A DNA stretch of 64,000 nt from Sporosarcina sp. HYO08 (GCF_001563475.1 NZ_LPUT01000023.1:186001-250000); one strand, 5' to 3'. Positions 9,396-18,393 are shown, numbered from the stretch's first letter. Notes: generated from the sequence alone by a model not told the origin. Program-made: numbers and translations.

Positions 9396-9441
9396 AAACA
9401 AAGCGTATCACTGGTTTATCCAAGTGACACGCTTTGTCGTT
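9396..9441 (-). terminator. Terminator of the Sat-like gene
   Basis: Arms ACAAAGCGT/ACGCTTTGT (9398-9406 and 9429-9437), extended by a GTGTCAC/GTGAT pairing and followed on the minus strand by T7. Confidence 0.9.
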
Positions 9442-9488
9442 TTACTATTTAATAGATCAACACTTTCCTTTTCGTTCTCACCCTCTAT

Positions 9489-11210
9489 TTACTCCTTCGG
9501 CTCATCACTGCCAAGGTACCGCTCGTAAGGGAGAACGTTCCAAACCCGCTCTTGGAAGCGCTCTTCCGTAATCACCTTTGGAATGTCCTCAAGAATCTTT
9601 TTCGCGACATCTAGTTCACGTTGCGCTTCTTCTTTGTCCTGGTACAGGAATTCATCGGAAGCGGCAGCTGGTGCTTGTGCTACTTTCTCTTCCAAATCTT
9701 GAATGACCATTTCCTGTTGAACACGTAACGATTCCCGGGCATCTGCAATCCATTCAGGCTGCAAATCGCGATTAATGTCACCGACGCTGCTATACTCTTC
9801 AAACACATCTCGGTAGATGCGATCCGCATTCGTTCGCACATCCAAGTTCGCCGCTTCCAAATCGAGGTTCGTCAGTTCCTCTACTGACAAAGGCGTATGG
9901 CGCTTTCGTCCGCCGAGTCTTGTCCGCTCTAAATAGAATGGGAACATACTCTTGATCGTCTTGCCGACTGGCGAAATGGCTCTTCCTTCCGCATCAAGTC
10001 CTTTCGGCTGAATTCCTTGCATCGCAATGCGTGCGGATTCCGGACGGACAATTTCTTTCGGTGGCATAATCCCATGACGCAGCATTTCTCGAATGCCTGT
10101 CCCTGAAATATTAATCCGGTACTGTGAGTCATGTGGGCAGGATTGCTCTGTCGCTGGACTATCGCAGCGTGTGCAGTAGAAAACTTCATGATACAGACGA
10201 ACTTCGATCCCTAATTCTTCCGGTTTAAACTCGTCAAATATGCTATGACTCGCGTACTTATCGTAGTAATCGCCAATTCCCGCATGATCTCGCCCAATCA
10301 ATGCATGTGTACAACCGTAATTTTTCATAATTAATGCATGCAAAACCGTCTCACGCGGCCCTGCAAACACATATGTCACACGTAAAGGCGCGAGAATGGA
10401 ACGATCTTGCGGATAATACGTATCCAAAACGCTCCGATACGACAACATCCGGAATTCATGCCTTGTATATTCACGCTTGGCCATTTCGACTAGCGGCTGA
10501 ATGAGTAAGCCATCTAATACTTCCAACGCATTTTTATGAATATACTCATGACCTCTATGCAGAGGGTTTGCCCCTGTGATAAAGCCGCCTACCGAGCGGA
10601 ATTTCTTCTCCTCGTAAAATGTATGCCATGTATCTTTCGGTTCTAGACGAAGCTTTTCGAATGGGCCCCAATCCACTCGCTGCAACAATTTAATCGGTCC
10701 ACCAAGAGAAACATCGCCCATTCGTCTATAAATTGAATCGACTCCTGGATGATCGCGATCTGTTGTACCAAAAAGCGACAACGCACGATGCTCTTTATCA
10801 TATTTAAAAATATCTTCAATTTGCAAAATCGCAATCGGCTCTTTGTTTTCATTCGCAAGTGTCACTTCATCCCCTATTTTCAGTGACGCGACGATTTCTT
10901 TGTTGCGATTACCGATTGGCGCAAAGCTGAGCGGTGCTGGCCAGACAAGTCCGTTCGTTAAGCGCCCCGACGCTAGAACGGAGTTATAATCTGCTTCAGT
11001 CATAAAGCCTTTGTTTGGAGACAATACCCCTGTCGCGATCATTTCAAGTGTGATCACGGCCTCCAAGTCTACCATAATCGTCGGTAGCCCTTTTGCTCGC
11101 TCTAGTAACTCTTCTCGTTCTTTTCCCGTCACAACTTGATCCACCAACTCGCCCCCATGCGGTTGTTGTGGATAATTTGTAAACGCTTTCTTTCCCACCT
11201 TACTTACCAT
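9489..11210 (-). CDS. sat: Sulfate adenylyltransferase-like protein with long C-terminal extension
   Basis: 576 residues from the upstream ATG (11219), 573 from the better-placed ATG 11210. Core ATP-sulfurylase signs, numbered from 11219, are HRGH at 221-224, QPLV, GPREtvlHAlimkNYGCTHALIGRDHAG, a zinc-site pattern C349/C352/C361/H363 and ISGTGIREML. The family normally makes adenylylsulfate from ATP and sulfate. Two things are odd. The canonical QxRNP loop before the HxxH histidines reads TGANP, so the Gln and Arg that hold sulfate are replaced. And about 180 residues (395-576) follow the core, with no recognisable APS-kinase domain (AISPVGKT at 414-421 fits a loose Walker A by chance composition). 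No cysC, cysH or sulfite reductase is adjacent. The oxyanion specificity should be treated as open. Confidence 0.85.
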   Translation of the reverse strand: MVSKVGKKAFTNYPQQPHGGELVDQVVTGKEREELLERAKGLPTIMVDLEAVITLEMIATGVLSPNKGFMTEADYNSVLASGRLTNGLVWPAPLSFAPIGNRNKEIVASLKIGDEVTLANENKEPIAILQIEDIFKYDKEHRALSLFGTTDRDHPGVDSIYRRMGDVSLGGPIKLLQRVDWGPFEKLRLEPKDTWHTFYEEKKFRSVGGFITGANPLHRGHEYIHKNALEVLDGLLIQPLVEMAKREYTRHEFRMLSYRSVLDTYYPQDRSILAPLRVTYVFAGPRETVLHALIMKNYGCTHALIGRDHAGIGDYYDKYASHSIFDEFKPEELGIEVRLYHEVFYCTRCDSPATEQSCPHDSQYRINISGTGIREMLRHGIMPPKEIVRPESARIAMQGIQPKGLDAEGRAISPVGKTIKSMFPFYLERTRLGGRKRHTPLSVEELTNLDLEAANLDVRTNADRIYRDVFEEYSSVGDINRDLQPEWIADARESLRVQQEMVIQDLEEKVAQAPAAASDEFLYQDKEEAQRELDVAKKILEDIPKVITEERFQERVWNVLPYERYLGSDEPKE

Positions 11211-11429
11211 CGACTCCATCCCCTTTGTCTATCATTTGCGAAGTAAACTTCACATGAATAGATATAACTATACATTATTTTCCTAAAAAATCAAATACTC
11301 TAAAATCTTTTTATCATTTCCTATTTTGTTTCCACAGATGCTTCCAAATGACTGTCACCATTGTCTTTTTTTATGGCCTATACGACAGCTTTCTAAAGTG
11401 CAGTGGCAACAGTCACTCGATAACTAATT

Positions 11430-12365
11430 TCATTTATGAAAGGTACTTGCGCCAGACCGACCCATTGTTTTCACAAAGATTTTTCCCGCTAGAAGTTTCT
11501 TAACATTGATCTCCGCCGCAAGCACGCCAAGTAATACAAGAGCGGCACCAATATATCCTTTCATTGTAAGAATTTCTCCAACGAAAATAAAAGCAAAGAT
11601 TGCCGCAAATACAGGTTCTAGTGAAAAAATCAAACCTGTACGCGTTGGCGTTGTATACTTTTGGGCGACTGTTTGGCCAATAAATCCAATAGCGCTGCAA
11701 AATATACTTAATGCCAAAATCGCAATCCATGACTCAGTAGTACTTGGAAGTTGCGGGCTTTCAAACGAGAACGAAAAAAGAAGTCCCCATGCCCCCGCAA
11801 AACCAAGCTGCAGAACCCCTATAGAGATGGCATCCACACTTTTCGTCACTTTCCCTGTAATGATAATGTGCAGAGCATATAACAAGGCGCCCAAAATGCA
11901 TAGAAAATCACCAGTCGTGATGTGCAATGCCCCATTTAACGTCAACAAAGCAATTCCTGTGATCGAAATACAAACACCGATCATCACTCTTTTCTCAGGT
12001 ACCTTTCGAAAAAGGACTGCCAACAACAGAGGAACAAAAATGACCGCAAGACTAAACAAAAAGCCAGCGTTTGAAATGGATGTCGTTTTTAAGCCAATGA
12101 CGACTGACGACATTGTAAAAAATAATATAGCCCCCAGTAAAAATCCAACCATCAACGTTTTTCGATCAATTTTGATCATTCGTCGGTAAAATACAAGAAA
12201 AGCGACAAGGAATGCTAGTCCAAAACGTAATGCGATTAAGTTAAACTCTTGAATCGAATGGAGGCCCATCTTCATAAACAAATAGGAGGCACCCCAAAAC
12301 ATTGTCACCATTACCATCATTAAATCCGCTTTTAGTTGCGCGGGCTCACCCATTGGTTTATCCAT
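11430..12365 (-). CDS. EamA/DMT-family transporter
   Basis: 311 residues with ten hydrophobic segments in two EamA repeats, including the family motifs FWGASYLFMKMGL near the N-terminus and LEPVFAAIFAFIFVGE in the second repeat. DMT proteins export or import small metabolites; the substrate is unknown. GGGGGATGGAAG precedes ATG 12365. It is divergent from a LysR regulator with a 15-bp palindrome between them, which suggests the regulator controls this transporter. Confidence 0.9.
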   Translation of the reverse strand: MDKPMGEPAQLKADLMMVMVTMFWGASYLFMKMGLHSIQEFNLIALRFGLAFLVAFLVFYRRMIKIDRKTLMVGFLLGAILFFTMSSVVIGLKTTSISNAGFLFSLAVIFVPLLLAVLFRKVPEKRVMIGVCISITGIALLTLNGALHITTGDFLCILGALLYALHIIITGKVTKSVDAISIGVLQLGFAGAWGLLFSFSFESPQLPSTTESWIAILALSIFCSAIGFIGQTVAQKYTTPTRTGLIFSLEPVFAAIFAFIFVGEILTMKGYIGAALVLLGVLAAEINVKKLLAGKIFVKTMGRSGASTFHK

Positions 12366-12402
12366 CTTCCATCCCCCAGTTCCTCTCGTTGTTCAACTTA
12401 AA

Positions 12403-12417
12403 AACAATTGAATTGTT
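12403..12417. promoter_or_regulatory. Perfect interrupted palindrome, candidate LysR operator
   Basis: AACAATT-G-AATTGTT lies in the gap between the divergent EamA and LysR genes. It contains the T-N11-A spacing expected of LysR-type sites. Role inferred from position. Confidence 0.5.
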
Positions 12418-12504
12418 ATGATTATACGTGTAAAGTTTGGATAAGAAAAATGAATGTTTTTAAGTCTTTAGTTGAAAAATATTCACGTAAAGGGGTTGAG
12501 GAAG

Positions 12505-13383
12505 TTGTCGCTTGCGAAATTTGAAATATTTAGCACGGTTGTGGAATTAGGTAGCCTGAAACAAGCAGCAGAAACGTTAAATTTAACGCAATCAGCTGTG
12601 AGTCATGCAATTGCTGGCATGGAGTCAGAATGGGGTTTTACGATTCTGATCAGAGGACGTGCGGGGATTCAATTGACGAGTAACGGAGAACGTGTTTTAC
12701 AATATATCCATGAAATATTAAAATGGCATGAACAAATGACACAAGAAATTGCCAATATCAATGGGCTTGAAATCGGTACTGTTCGCATAGGTACTTTTTC
12801 AAGTGTTTCCATCCAATGGCTGCCAGAAATCCTAAAAAGTTTTAATGCAGATCTTCCCGCGATCAACATCAAATTGTTTGAGGGAGATTACGATATGCTG
12901 GAACATTGGATCGCAACGGGGATGGTCGATTTTGGATTTGTCTCGTTACCGACGTCGAAGTCATTTGAAGTCATTCCCTTAAAAAAAGACCGCATGCTTT
13001 GCATTCTGCCTGATGATCATCCACTCGCAAACGAGCGAGAGATTTGTTTTGCAGATATTCAGGAAGAAATGTTCATTTTGTCTAAAAAAGGCAGCGACAA
13101 CGATTTGCGGCGAATTTTTCATGAACACAAAGTAACGCCGCAAATTAAATTCGAACTTGCCGACGATCAAGCAATCATCTCCATGGTTCAAAATGGGATG
13201 GGCATTAGTATTTTACCTGAAATGGTTTTGTACCGTGTGCCAAAGAACGTTCGCATTGTCGGCTTAAAAGGAGAACATTACCGCTCCATCGGAATTGCAG
13301 CTCCATCGTTTAACACCATCTCCCCCGCCGCTCGAAAGTTTATTGATTATGTGAAAGTATGGTTGGACGACACTGAACGCTAA
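12505..13383 (+). CDS. LysR-family transcriptional regulator
   Basis: About 292 residues. The N-terminal helix-turn-helix (EIFSTVVELGSLKQAAETL, then NLTQSAVSHAIAGMESEWG) is typical, followed by a periplasmic-binding-like effector domain (VRIGTFSSVSIQWLPEIL, MVQNGMGISILPEMV). A longer frame opens at TTG 12472, but family alignment and the AAGGGG before TTG 12505 favour the latter. It is divergent from the EamA transporter, its likely target, and followed by a terminator. Confidence 0.92.
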   Translation: MSLAKFEIFSTVVELGSLKQAAETLNLTQSAVSHAIAGMESEWGFTILIRGRAGIQLTSNGERVLQYIHEILKWHEQMTQEIANINGLEIGTVRIGTFSSVSIQWLPEILKSFNADLPAINIKLFEGDYDMLEHWIATGMVDFGFVSLPTSKSFEVIPLKKDRMLCILPDDHPLANEREICFADIQEEMFILSKKGSDNDLRRIFHEHKVTPQIKFELADDQAIISMVQNGMGISILPEMVLYRVPKNVRIVGLKGEHYRSIGIAAPSFNTISPAARKFIDYVKVWLDDTER

Positions 13384-13407
13384 GATAATACTGTTTTATA
13401 AAGATGA

Positions 13408-13449
13408 AAAGCACTAGAATCTGTCGAACAATTCTAGTGCTTTATTTTT
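13408..13449. terminator. Bidirectional terminator after lysR
   Basis: Thirteen-base arms AAAGCACTAGAAT/ATTCTAGTGCTTT (13408-13420 and 13431-13443) with a T-rich tail on the plus strand and TTTTCATCTTT on the minus strand. Confidence 0.9.
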
Positions 13450-13581
13450 CATATTCATTTAACAGGTTAGTTCGCACTAAATTCATGTTCGGCAAGAACG
13501 ATTGCGATCGCGTTTTCAATTGGCGTCACGCCGACGAGCGAATTATTAATCACAAGAGAGAAAATGAGCTTTTCCCCGCAC

Positions 13582-14397
13582 TTATCCGAATGCTACATCC
13601 AGTATCATCATCACTGTAAATCCTAACATTAAGCAAATGGATGCCAAATCTTTATTGCCGTTTTCTTGTGAGCCGGGAATCACTTCTTCTACTACGACAA
13701 AGATCATCGCTCCCGCCGCAAAACTTAAAGCAAATGGAAGGATTGGTGTCATAAATGAAACCGCAAGAACCCCAATTACAGCTGAAATAGGTTCTACCAT
13801 TCCCGAAAACTGTCCGTATAAGAAACTTTTCCGGCGAGACATGCCATCTCTCCTTAACGGCATCGAAACAGCTGTACCCTCGGGTAAGTTTTGAATTCCT
13901 ATCCCAACTGCCAAAGCAATCGCTGCCGGTAAAGATGCGGACGGAAAACCTGCGGCTACAGCGCCAAAGGCAACACCGATTGCAAGCCCTTCTGGGATAT
14001 TATGAAGTGTAATGGCGAAAACAAGCAGTGTGCTACGTCGCCTATTTGCAGGATTGATCCCCTCAGCATCTTTCATTGGGGAATTGGGATGTATATGTGG
14101 AATAACCTTATCTGCCGCCCATAGGAAAAAGCCACCCAATAAAAATCCAACAGCCGCTGGAAACCACGACGGGAAAGAACTGCTTTCTGCCATTTCAATG
14201 GCGGGCGAAAGCAATGACCAAAAACTTGCGGCAATCATAACTCCGCCAGCGAAGCCTAACATGCCATCCATTAGCTTTTGATTCATCGTCTTCGTTGTAA
14301 ATACTAATGCAGCGCCGACCGCGGTCATTCCCCATGTGAAAAAGGTCGCTACTAAAGCTTGGTTTACCGGGCTTAGTGTCGCAAAAAAATCAATCAT
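13582..14397 (-). CDS. ZIP-family divalent metal transporter
   Basis: 271 residues, about eight membrane segments. The metal-transporting helices are explicit: ITLHNIPEGLAIGVAFG (segment IV) and GIGIQNLPEGTAVSMPL (segment V), with VEEVIPGSQ near the end. This is the ZupT/GufA-like branch that imports zinc, iron or manganese. A His-containing loop (KVIPHIHPNSP) lies in the cytosolic variable region. The gene is alone, with a terminator beyond its 3' end. No Zur, Fur or MntR-like box was recognised. Confidence 0.93.
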   Translation of the reverse strand: MIDFFATLSPVNQALVATFFTWGMTAVGAALVFTTKTMNQKLMDGMLGFAGGVMIAASFWSLLSPAIEMAESSSFPSWFPAAVGFLLGGFFLWAADKVIPHIHPNSPMKDAEGINPANRRRSTLLVFAITLHNIPEGLAIGVAFGAVAAGFPSASLPAAIALAVGIGIQNLPEGTAVSMPLRRDGMSRRKSFLYGQFSGMVEPISAVIGVLAVSFMTPILPFALSFAAGAMIFVVVEEVIPGSQENGNKDLASICLMLGFTVMMILDVAFG

Positions 14398-14811
14398 CTA
14401 TTTTTTCCATCCTTAACAATTTATTTTCCACCATTGGTTAAGCCACTTTTTTATCAGTAATATAGTCATTGTATGCATAAAGTTTCCGATGTGCAATTTC
14501 AAATATAGCACCCTAAATCATTGCAACATAAATTGAATTTAATGTACGCCCTCGATATCCCATCAATTGATCTTCATTTTAACCTTTGCGCATCGTCTTT
14601 TTCTCCGTGTGAATGTTTTTTCACTCGATTTATTTCCCCCAAACCTGCCGATTCATAAAATTTAGCAAGTCTGTCCAGTCTAATAAAAGCGAAAAAAGAA
14701 CGGTAAACTGCTTCTTTTTTGATGGCATCCATGTTATTGTTAATTTTTGTCGAAAGAGGAATCTTTTTCTTCCCGTTCTTATTCTAATGCTAAAAAAGTG
14801 AGGGTTGCCAG
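14398..14811. other. 414-bp gap without a recognisable gene
   Basis: AT-rich intergenic stretch between the divergent ZIP and MscS genes. The only structure seen is an AT-rich 9-bp inverted repeat (AAAAAAGAA/TTCTTTTTT) near 14692-14722. No ribosome-binding site plus ORF combination convinces me. Confidence 0.6.
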
Positions 14812-15630
14812 ATGTCTTTCTCGGATTTTTCTCAGCAGTTGCCCGTAAGAATCCTAGCAGTGGCGCTGCTAATTCTACTCACGGTCTATTTGATCCGCAA
14901 ATCGATCAAGCTTTTCTTTGCCAAGACGAACTTCTTGGATGAAAAACGAGAAGAAACATTGAGACAATTCGCCAATCAGGTAACAAAGGCATTGGGACTC
15001 TTATTCTTCTTTATTTATGTGCTTAGTTATTTCTTTGAATTAGGTAAGCTTCTGACTAGTTCGGTCGTTTTCGTCGGTGCCTTGGCATTAATCTTCCAGC
15101 ATATTATCCGCGACTACATTATGGGATTGACCTACTTATTTGAGCGCCAAATCCAACATGGGGATACTGTCATCATCAATGGAAAGCATCAGGGGAAAAT
15201 CGAGGAAATTAGCATGCGTCACTTAAAAATCCGTCAACATGACGGCTACCTGTATACGGTCTCGTACAGCAATGTCACGGAACTTCAGAACGGGACACGC
15301 GGAATGCGCCGCGTGACGGAAAGCCTCGTCCTTAGCTATACGCAAAATCCAGACGATGCCTTCAAAGTCATGGAGGAAGTAACACAAATATGCAATGAGA
15401 AATATGGGAAGTACCTGCTGAAAGATGCAAGCCGTGTTCCTGTGGAGCGTTTCACATTCAACCAAATTACCGAGCTGAATGTAGATTTCAAGGGGCACCG
15501 GTATGCAATATCGGGTCTTGTTCAAGAAGCAGATTTCGTAGAAGCAAGCAAAAAAATTAGATATGAACTGGCAATGGCTGCCTATCAGAACGACTTGGTG
15601 ATGGCAGAGAATCATACCTCAATTCGATAA
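14812..15630 (+). CDS. Small-conductance mechanosensitive channel (MscS family)
   Basis: 272 residues. Three hydrophobic segments (about 11-30, 62-80 and 84-105) are followed by the MscS beta domain: FERQIQHGDTVIINGKHQGKIEEISMRHLKIRQHDGYLYTVSYSNV, a close match to the family core with its phi-NG-x-G-x-V turn. It opens under membrane tension to release solutes in hypo-osmotic shock. The pore helix (VVFVGALALIFQHIIRDYIMG) has fewer Gly/Ala than E. coli MscS. GTGAGGG precedes ATG 14812. Confidence 0.9.
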   Translation: MSFSDFSQQLPVRILAVALLILLTVYLIRKSIKLFFAKTNFLDEKREETLRQFANQVTKALGLLFFFIYVLSYFFELGKLLTSSVVFVGALALIFQHIIRDYIMGLTYLFERQIQHGDTVIINGKHQGKIEEISMRHLKIRQHDGYLYTVSYSNVTELQNGTRGMRRVTESLVLSYTQNPDDAFKVMEEVTQICNEKYGKYLLKDASRVPVERFTFNQITELNVDFKGHRYAISGLVQEADFVEASKKIRYELAMAAYQNDLVMAENHTSIR

Positions 15631-15656
15631 AAATCGCAAAAAAAGTTGTCCCAAAA

Positions 15657-15699
15657 AGAAGAGCCAGGCACCTTTTGTATAGTGGTGCCTGGCTCTTCT
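15657..15699. terminator. Terminator with 16-bp perfect stem, member of a dispersed hairpin family
   Basis: AGAAGAGCCAGGCACC (15657-15672) pairs perfectly with 15684-15699. On the minus strand CTTTTTGGG follows, so it serves nupC; on the plus strand it ends the MscS transcript. The flanking GTTGTCCCAAA and GAGCCAgGCAC words recur near 20642-20670 and 33826. Confidence 0.8.
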
Positions 15700-15726
15700 C
15701 GGACGTTATCCATCGTAACTTGTCCT

Positions 15727-16941
15727 TTAAATCAACATCCCCGCAATTGCCGCACTTAACAGATTCGCCAACGTTGCAGCAACAATCGCACGTAATCCAA
15801 GCTCCGCAATATCCGCTCTTCTAGACGGCGCCATTCCACCTAATCCGCCGATTAGCATTGCAAGGGCTGCAAGGTTTGCAAAACCACAAAGTGCAAAACT
15901 GATCATTGCTACACTTTTAGGTGATAAATTTGCGATTTCAGGGGCAAATGATGTATAGGCAACAAATTCGTTTAGGACAAACTTCTGTCCAATAAATGAG
16001 GCTGCCTGTAATGCTTCATCCCACGGAACACCAATGAGTACAGCAAGTGGGAAGAATAGATAACCTAATAGCTGTTCTAGCGTTAAAGATTCAAGCCCAA
16101 AAATTCCGCCAATAGCCCCAATGATCGTATTCATTAAAAAGATTAGGGAGATAAATGCAAGTAACATTGCACCTACACCGACCGCTATTTTCAGTCCATC
16201 CATCGCTCCGCGGGAGGCCGCATCGACGACATTTCTCGATTCCTCGTCTTTCACCATTACAATACGGTCTTTCGTATTAAGTTCTTCCGTTTGCGGCACG
16301 ATGATTTTAGCAAATAATAATCCTGCCGGAGCGCCCATAAAAGCTGCAGCTAGCAAATAATTGATCGGAACACCAAGCATCGCGTAGCCTCCTAGAACAG
16401 CCCCAGAAACGCAGGCCATTCCCCCTACCATGACAGCAAATAATTCCGATTTGGTCATTTTCTCAATATAAGGTTTAACGACCAATGGCGCTTCAGTTGG
16501 ACCAAGAAAAATATTGGCAGCAGCTGACATCGATTCAGTCTCACTTGTTTTAAGCGCTTTTGCCAAAAGTCCACCAATCACCTTCGTTGCAAATTGCATA
16601 ATTCCAAGATAATAAAGAACAGATATTAATGACGCAAAGAAAATGATAATAGGTAGTACTTGGAACGCAAAGGTAAAACCTACGCCTTCTACATTCAGGA
16701 CTCCTCCAAACAAAAACTGAATGCCAGCATTGGATGAGTCAATGACTTTTTGAACAATCCCTGAAAGGAATTGCAAAATCGTTCTTCCGAATTCCCATTT
16801 TAACACGATAAACGCAAAAACAAGTTGGATGGCTAAAGCACCCAGTACAGTTCTTGGATTGATGGATTTACGTGCTGTCGATAACGCGAATGCGATCGCT
16901 AAAATTCCGATTATGCCTATGATGCCCCAGATGTATTGCAT
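15727..16941 (-). CDS. nupC: Concentrative nucleoside transporter NupC family
   Basis: 404 residues. It shows the CNT-family blocks: an N-terminal helix trio, a nucleoside-recognition gate domain (SMSAAANIFLGPTEAPLVVKPYI, TKSELFAVMVGGMACVSGAVLGGY) and the C-terminal block FVAYTSFAPEIANLSPKSVAMISFALCGFANLAALAMLIGGLG. It co-imports nucleosides with protons or sodium. GAGAGG precedes ATG 16941. It lies 138 bp downstream of the nucleoside hydrolase in the same direction, so uptake and hydrolysis are probably co-expressed under the upstream guanine riboswitch. The gap contains a weak AGGGGG/CTCCCT hairpin without a T-run. Confidence 0.95.
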   Translation of the reverse strand: MQYIWGIIGIIGILAIAFALSTARKSINPRTVLGALAIQLVFAFIVLKWEFGRTILQFLSGIVQKVIDSSNAGIQFLFGGVLNVEGVGFTFAFQVLPIIIFFASLISVLYYLGIMQFATKVIGGLLAKALKTSETESMSAAANIFLGPTEAPLVVKPYIEKMTKSELFAVMVGGMACVSGAVLGGYAMLGVPINYLLAAAFMGAPAGLLFAKIIVPQTEELNTKDRIVMVKDEESRNVVDAASRGAMDGLKIAVGVGAMLLAFISLIFLMNTIIGAIGGIFGLESLTLEQLLGYLFFPLAVLIGVPWDEALQAASFIGQKFVLNEFVAYTSFAPEIANLSPKSVAMISFALCGFANLAALAMLIGGLGGMAPSRRADIAELGLRAIVAATLANLLSAAIAGMLI

Positions 16942-17079
16942 AGTTCCTCTCCCGTCATGGTTTATAAAATAAATAGAATGAAGTTTTTAAGTTGAACTGT
17001 ACTTCAAATCAGAGGGAGTCTAAAACCCCCTACTGATTCAAACAACCGTAGCTAAAAGTTAACCCGTTTTTCCGGGCTA

Positions 17080-18036
17080 TTACTTAGAATTCTCACCAGT
17101 TACTTTCTTCGCTAATTCAGTCATATAATCGAAGAAAGCATCACGATCCACGTCATATACGACATTCACCGGTCGGCCATCAGGTGTTTCAACTGTACGT
17201 CCCTGACTTACTCCGTCCGCGATGACAATACTATTGACTGTTTGTACCTTCACAAGATCACTCTTGCCGATAAATGCAGTCGTTAATACGTCCCATAAAT
17301 AGTACGTAGAGTTTGTTGAAAAATGAACGAGCGGCGGTACCATCGCATAACATTGACCAAGGAAGTCCACCCCAATATAATTACGCTCTTTTGCCCAGCG
17401 TTCACGCACATCCAATGTTAACGGTACTTGGTTTGTGCTTTCCAGCGCGACCAAATCAATTTCAATGTTCGTTTCCCATACGCGTGCAGCCGCTTCTGGG
17501 TCCCAGAACACATTCCATTCAGCCGTCCCATCATGTTCAGGTTCATGAACATTTCCAGCTTCTCTAAACGTACCGCCCATCCAAACGAGTCTTTCAATTT
17601 TCTCTTCGATATCCGGCGCTTCGTCCAATGCGCGGGCAAGGTCAGTCAAAGGTCCTGTGAACAATAAAGTTGTTTTTTCATCCGTATTGCGAATTGCATC
17701 GATCATATGAAGATGTGCTGGCTTTTCTGCTACCGGTGTAAGAATTTCACCGGTCTCATTTAAAATCGGCAGTGCATCTACGTAAAAAGCATGCATGCGC
17801 CAATCTTTTGGAAAAGGATTTTTACCGCGTGAATTTGACTCCGCTACATCGAGGCCGCCCTCACCAAAGCGATCGATAATTTTTCGGCTTGCAAATACCG
17901 CTGGCTCTAAATAACAATCAGCCGGAATGACCGATACACCTGTCAATTCGACATTATCCATTTTTAGTAATAAAAATAAGGAAATCAGGTCATCGACGCC
18001 GCCGTCATGGTTAAAATAAATAGGTTTTTTCGTCAT
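17080..18036 (-). CDS. Inosine/uridine-preferring nucleoside hydrolase family protein
   Basis: 318 residues. The calcium-binding N-terminal motif reads YFNHDGGVDDLISL. The DxGxDD aspartates are kept, but the usual preceding Asp is Asn. LLFTGPLTDLARAL, VWMGGTFREAGNV, EWNVFWDPEAAARVW and the C-terminal VQTVNSIVIADG-type region also match the IUNH fold. It cleaves nucleosides to base plus ribose. AAGGATG precedes ATG 18036. The gene is the first of an operon with nupC, behind a guanine-type riboswitch and terminator, which supports a purine nucleoside substrate. Confidence 0.93.
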   Translation of the reverse strand: MTKKPIYFNHDGGVDDLISLFLLLKMDNVELTGVSVIPADCYLEPAVFASRKIIDRFGEGGLDVAESNSRGKNPFPKDWRMHAFYVDALPILNETGEILTPVAEKPAHLHMIDAIRNTDEKTTLLFTGPLTDLARALDEAPDIEEKIERLVWMGGTFREAGNVHEPEHDGTAEWNVFWDPEAAARVWETNIEIDLVALESTNQVPLTLDVRERWAKERNYIGVDFLGQCYAMVPPLVHFSTNSTYYLWDVLTTAFIGKSDLVKVQTVNSIVIADGVSQGRTVETPDGRPVNVVYDVDRDAFFDYMTELAKKVTGENSK

Positions 18037-18112
18037 TTCAAATTCGCATCCTTTTCATTCGGATTGTTTAATGAATACACCCATTAATATCCTAAAGTGT
18101 TCCCTTTATAGC

Positions 18113-18146
18113 ACAAAAAAACCCGGATAGATCTCTACCCAGGTTA
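18113..18146 (-). terminator. Riboswitch expression-platform terminator
   Basis: AACCTGGGTAGA/TCTATCCGGGTT hairpin (18145-18120, read on minus) followed by T7. It sits between the purine aptamer and the nucleoside hydrolase start, about 80 bases from the ATG, so it is placed to stop transcription of the operon when ligand is bound. Confidence 0.85.
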
Positions 18147-18204
18147 CAGAATTACATGTAAAAATGATGGAATACACATCGCAGTCAATATTCGTATTCA
18201 GTCA

Positions 18205-18278
18205 TTCTTCATGTAGTCCGGTAGTTTAAGGTTACCAGGTAGAAACGCTTAAGCCATATTCCTAAGCATATACACGCA
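18205..18278 (-). ncRNA. Purine riboswitch, guanine type
   Basis: Read on the minus strand, the aptamer has P1 (CGTGTA with TACATG), P2 (GCTTAG/CTTAAGC) closed by the AATATGG loop, the invariant J2/3 core GTTTCTACC, and P3 (CTGGTA/TACCGG) with loop ACCTTAAAC. GACTA follows. The nucleotide that pairs with the ligand (position 74 in xpt numbering) is C, which indicates guanine/hypoxanthine rather than adenine. It sits upstream of a terminator and the nucleoside hydrolase-nupC operon, so high guanine or hypoxanthine should shut down nucleoside uptake and breakdown. Confidence 0.95.
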
Positions 18279-18309
18279 ATAAACATTTGTTTAGTTTTTG
18301 AACTTTTGT

Positions 18310-18339
18310 AGAATAGCATAAAAATATTAAATAGGTCAA
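18310..18339 (-). promoter_or_regulatory. Sigma-A-like promoter of the riboswitch operon
   Basis: Minus strand TTGACC (18339-18334), an 18-base spacer and TATTCT (18315-18310). It lies about 35 bases upstream of the aptamer. Confidence 0.75.
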
Positions 18340-18393
18340 TAGAAAAACGATAGTTTTTGTTTTTTTACAATTGAACGTTCGGGATTTAGAACA

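Noticed and set aside
10083..10121. Loose Walker A (AISPVGKT) in the Sat-like C-terminus
   Set aside because: The coding position is near 9957-9980, and no other APS-kinase or P-loop motif accompanies it, so the match is probably chance.
11237..11248. GAAGTAAACTTC palindrome upstream of the Sat-like gene as a twin of the RpiR site
   Set aside because: Spacing between half-sites differs (2 versus 4 bases) and short palindromes of this composition are common.
12669..13191. Minus-strand ORFs under the LysR gene
   Set aside because: No ribosome-binding sites; shadows of the regulator.
16942..17079. Possible second riboswitch or terminator between the nucleoside hydrolase and nupC
   Set aside because: Only a weak AGGGGG/CTCCCT hairpin with no T-run and no aptamer core.
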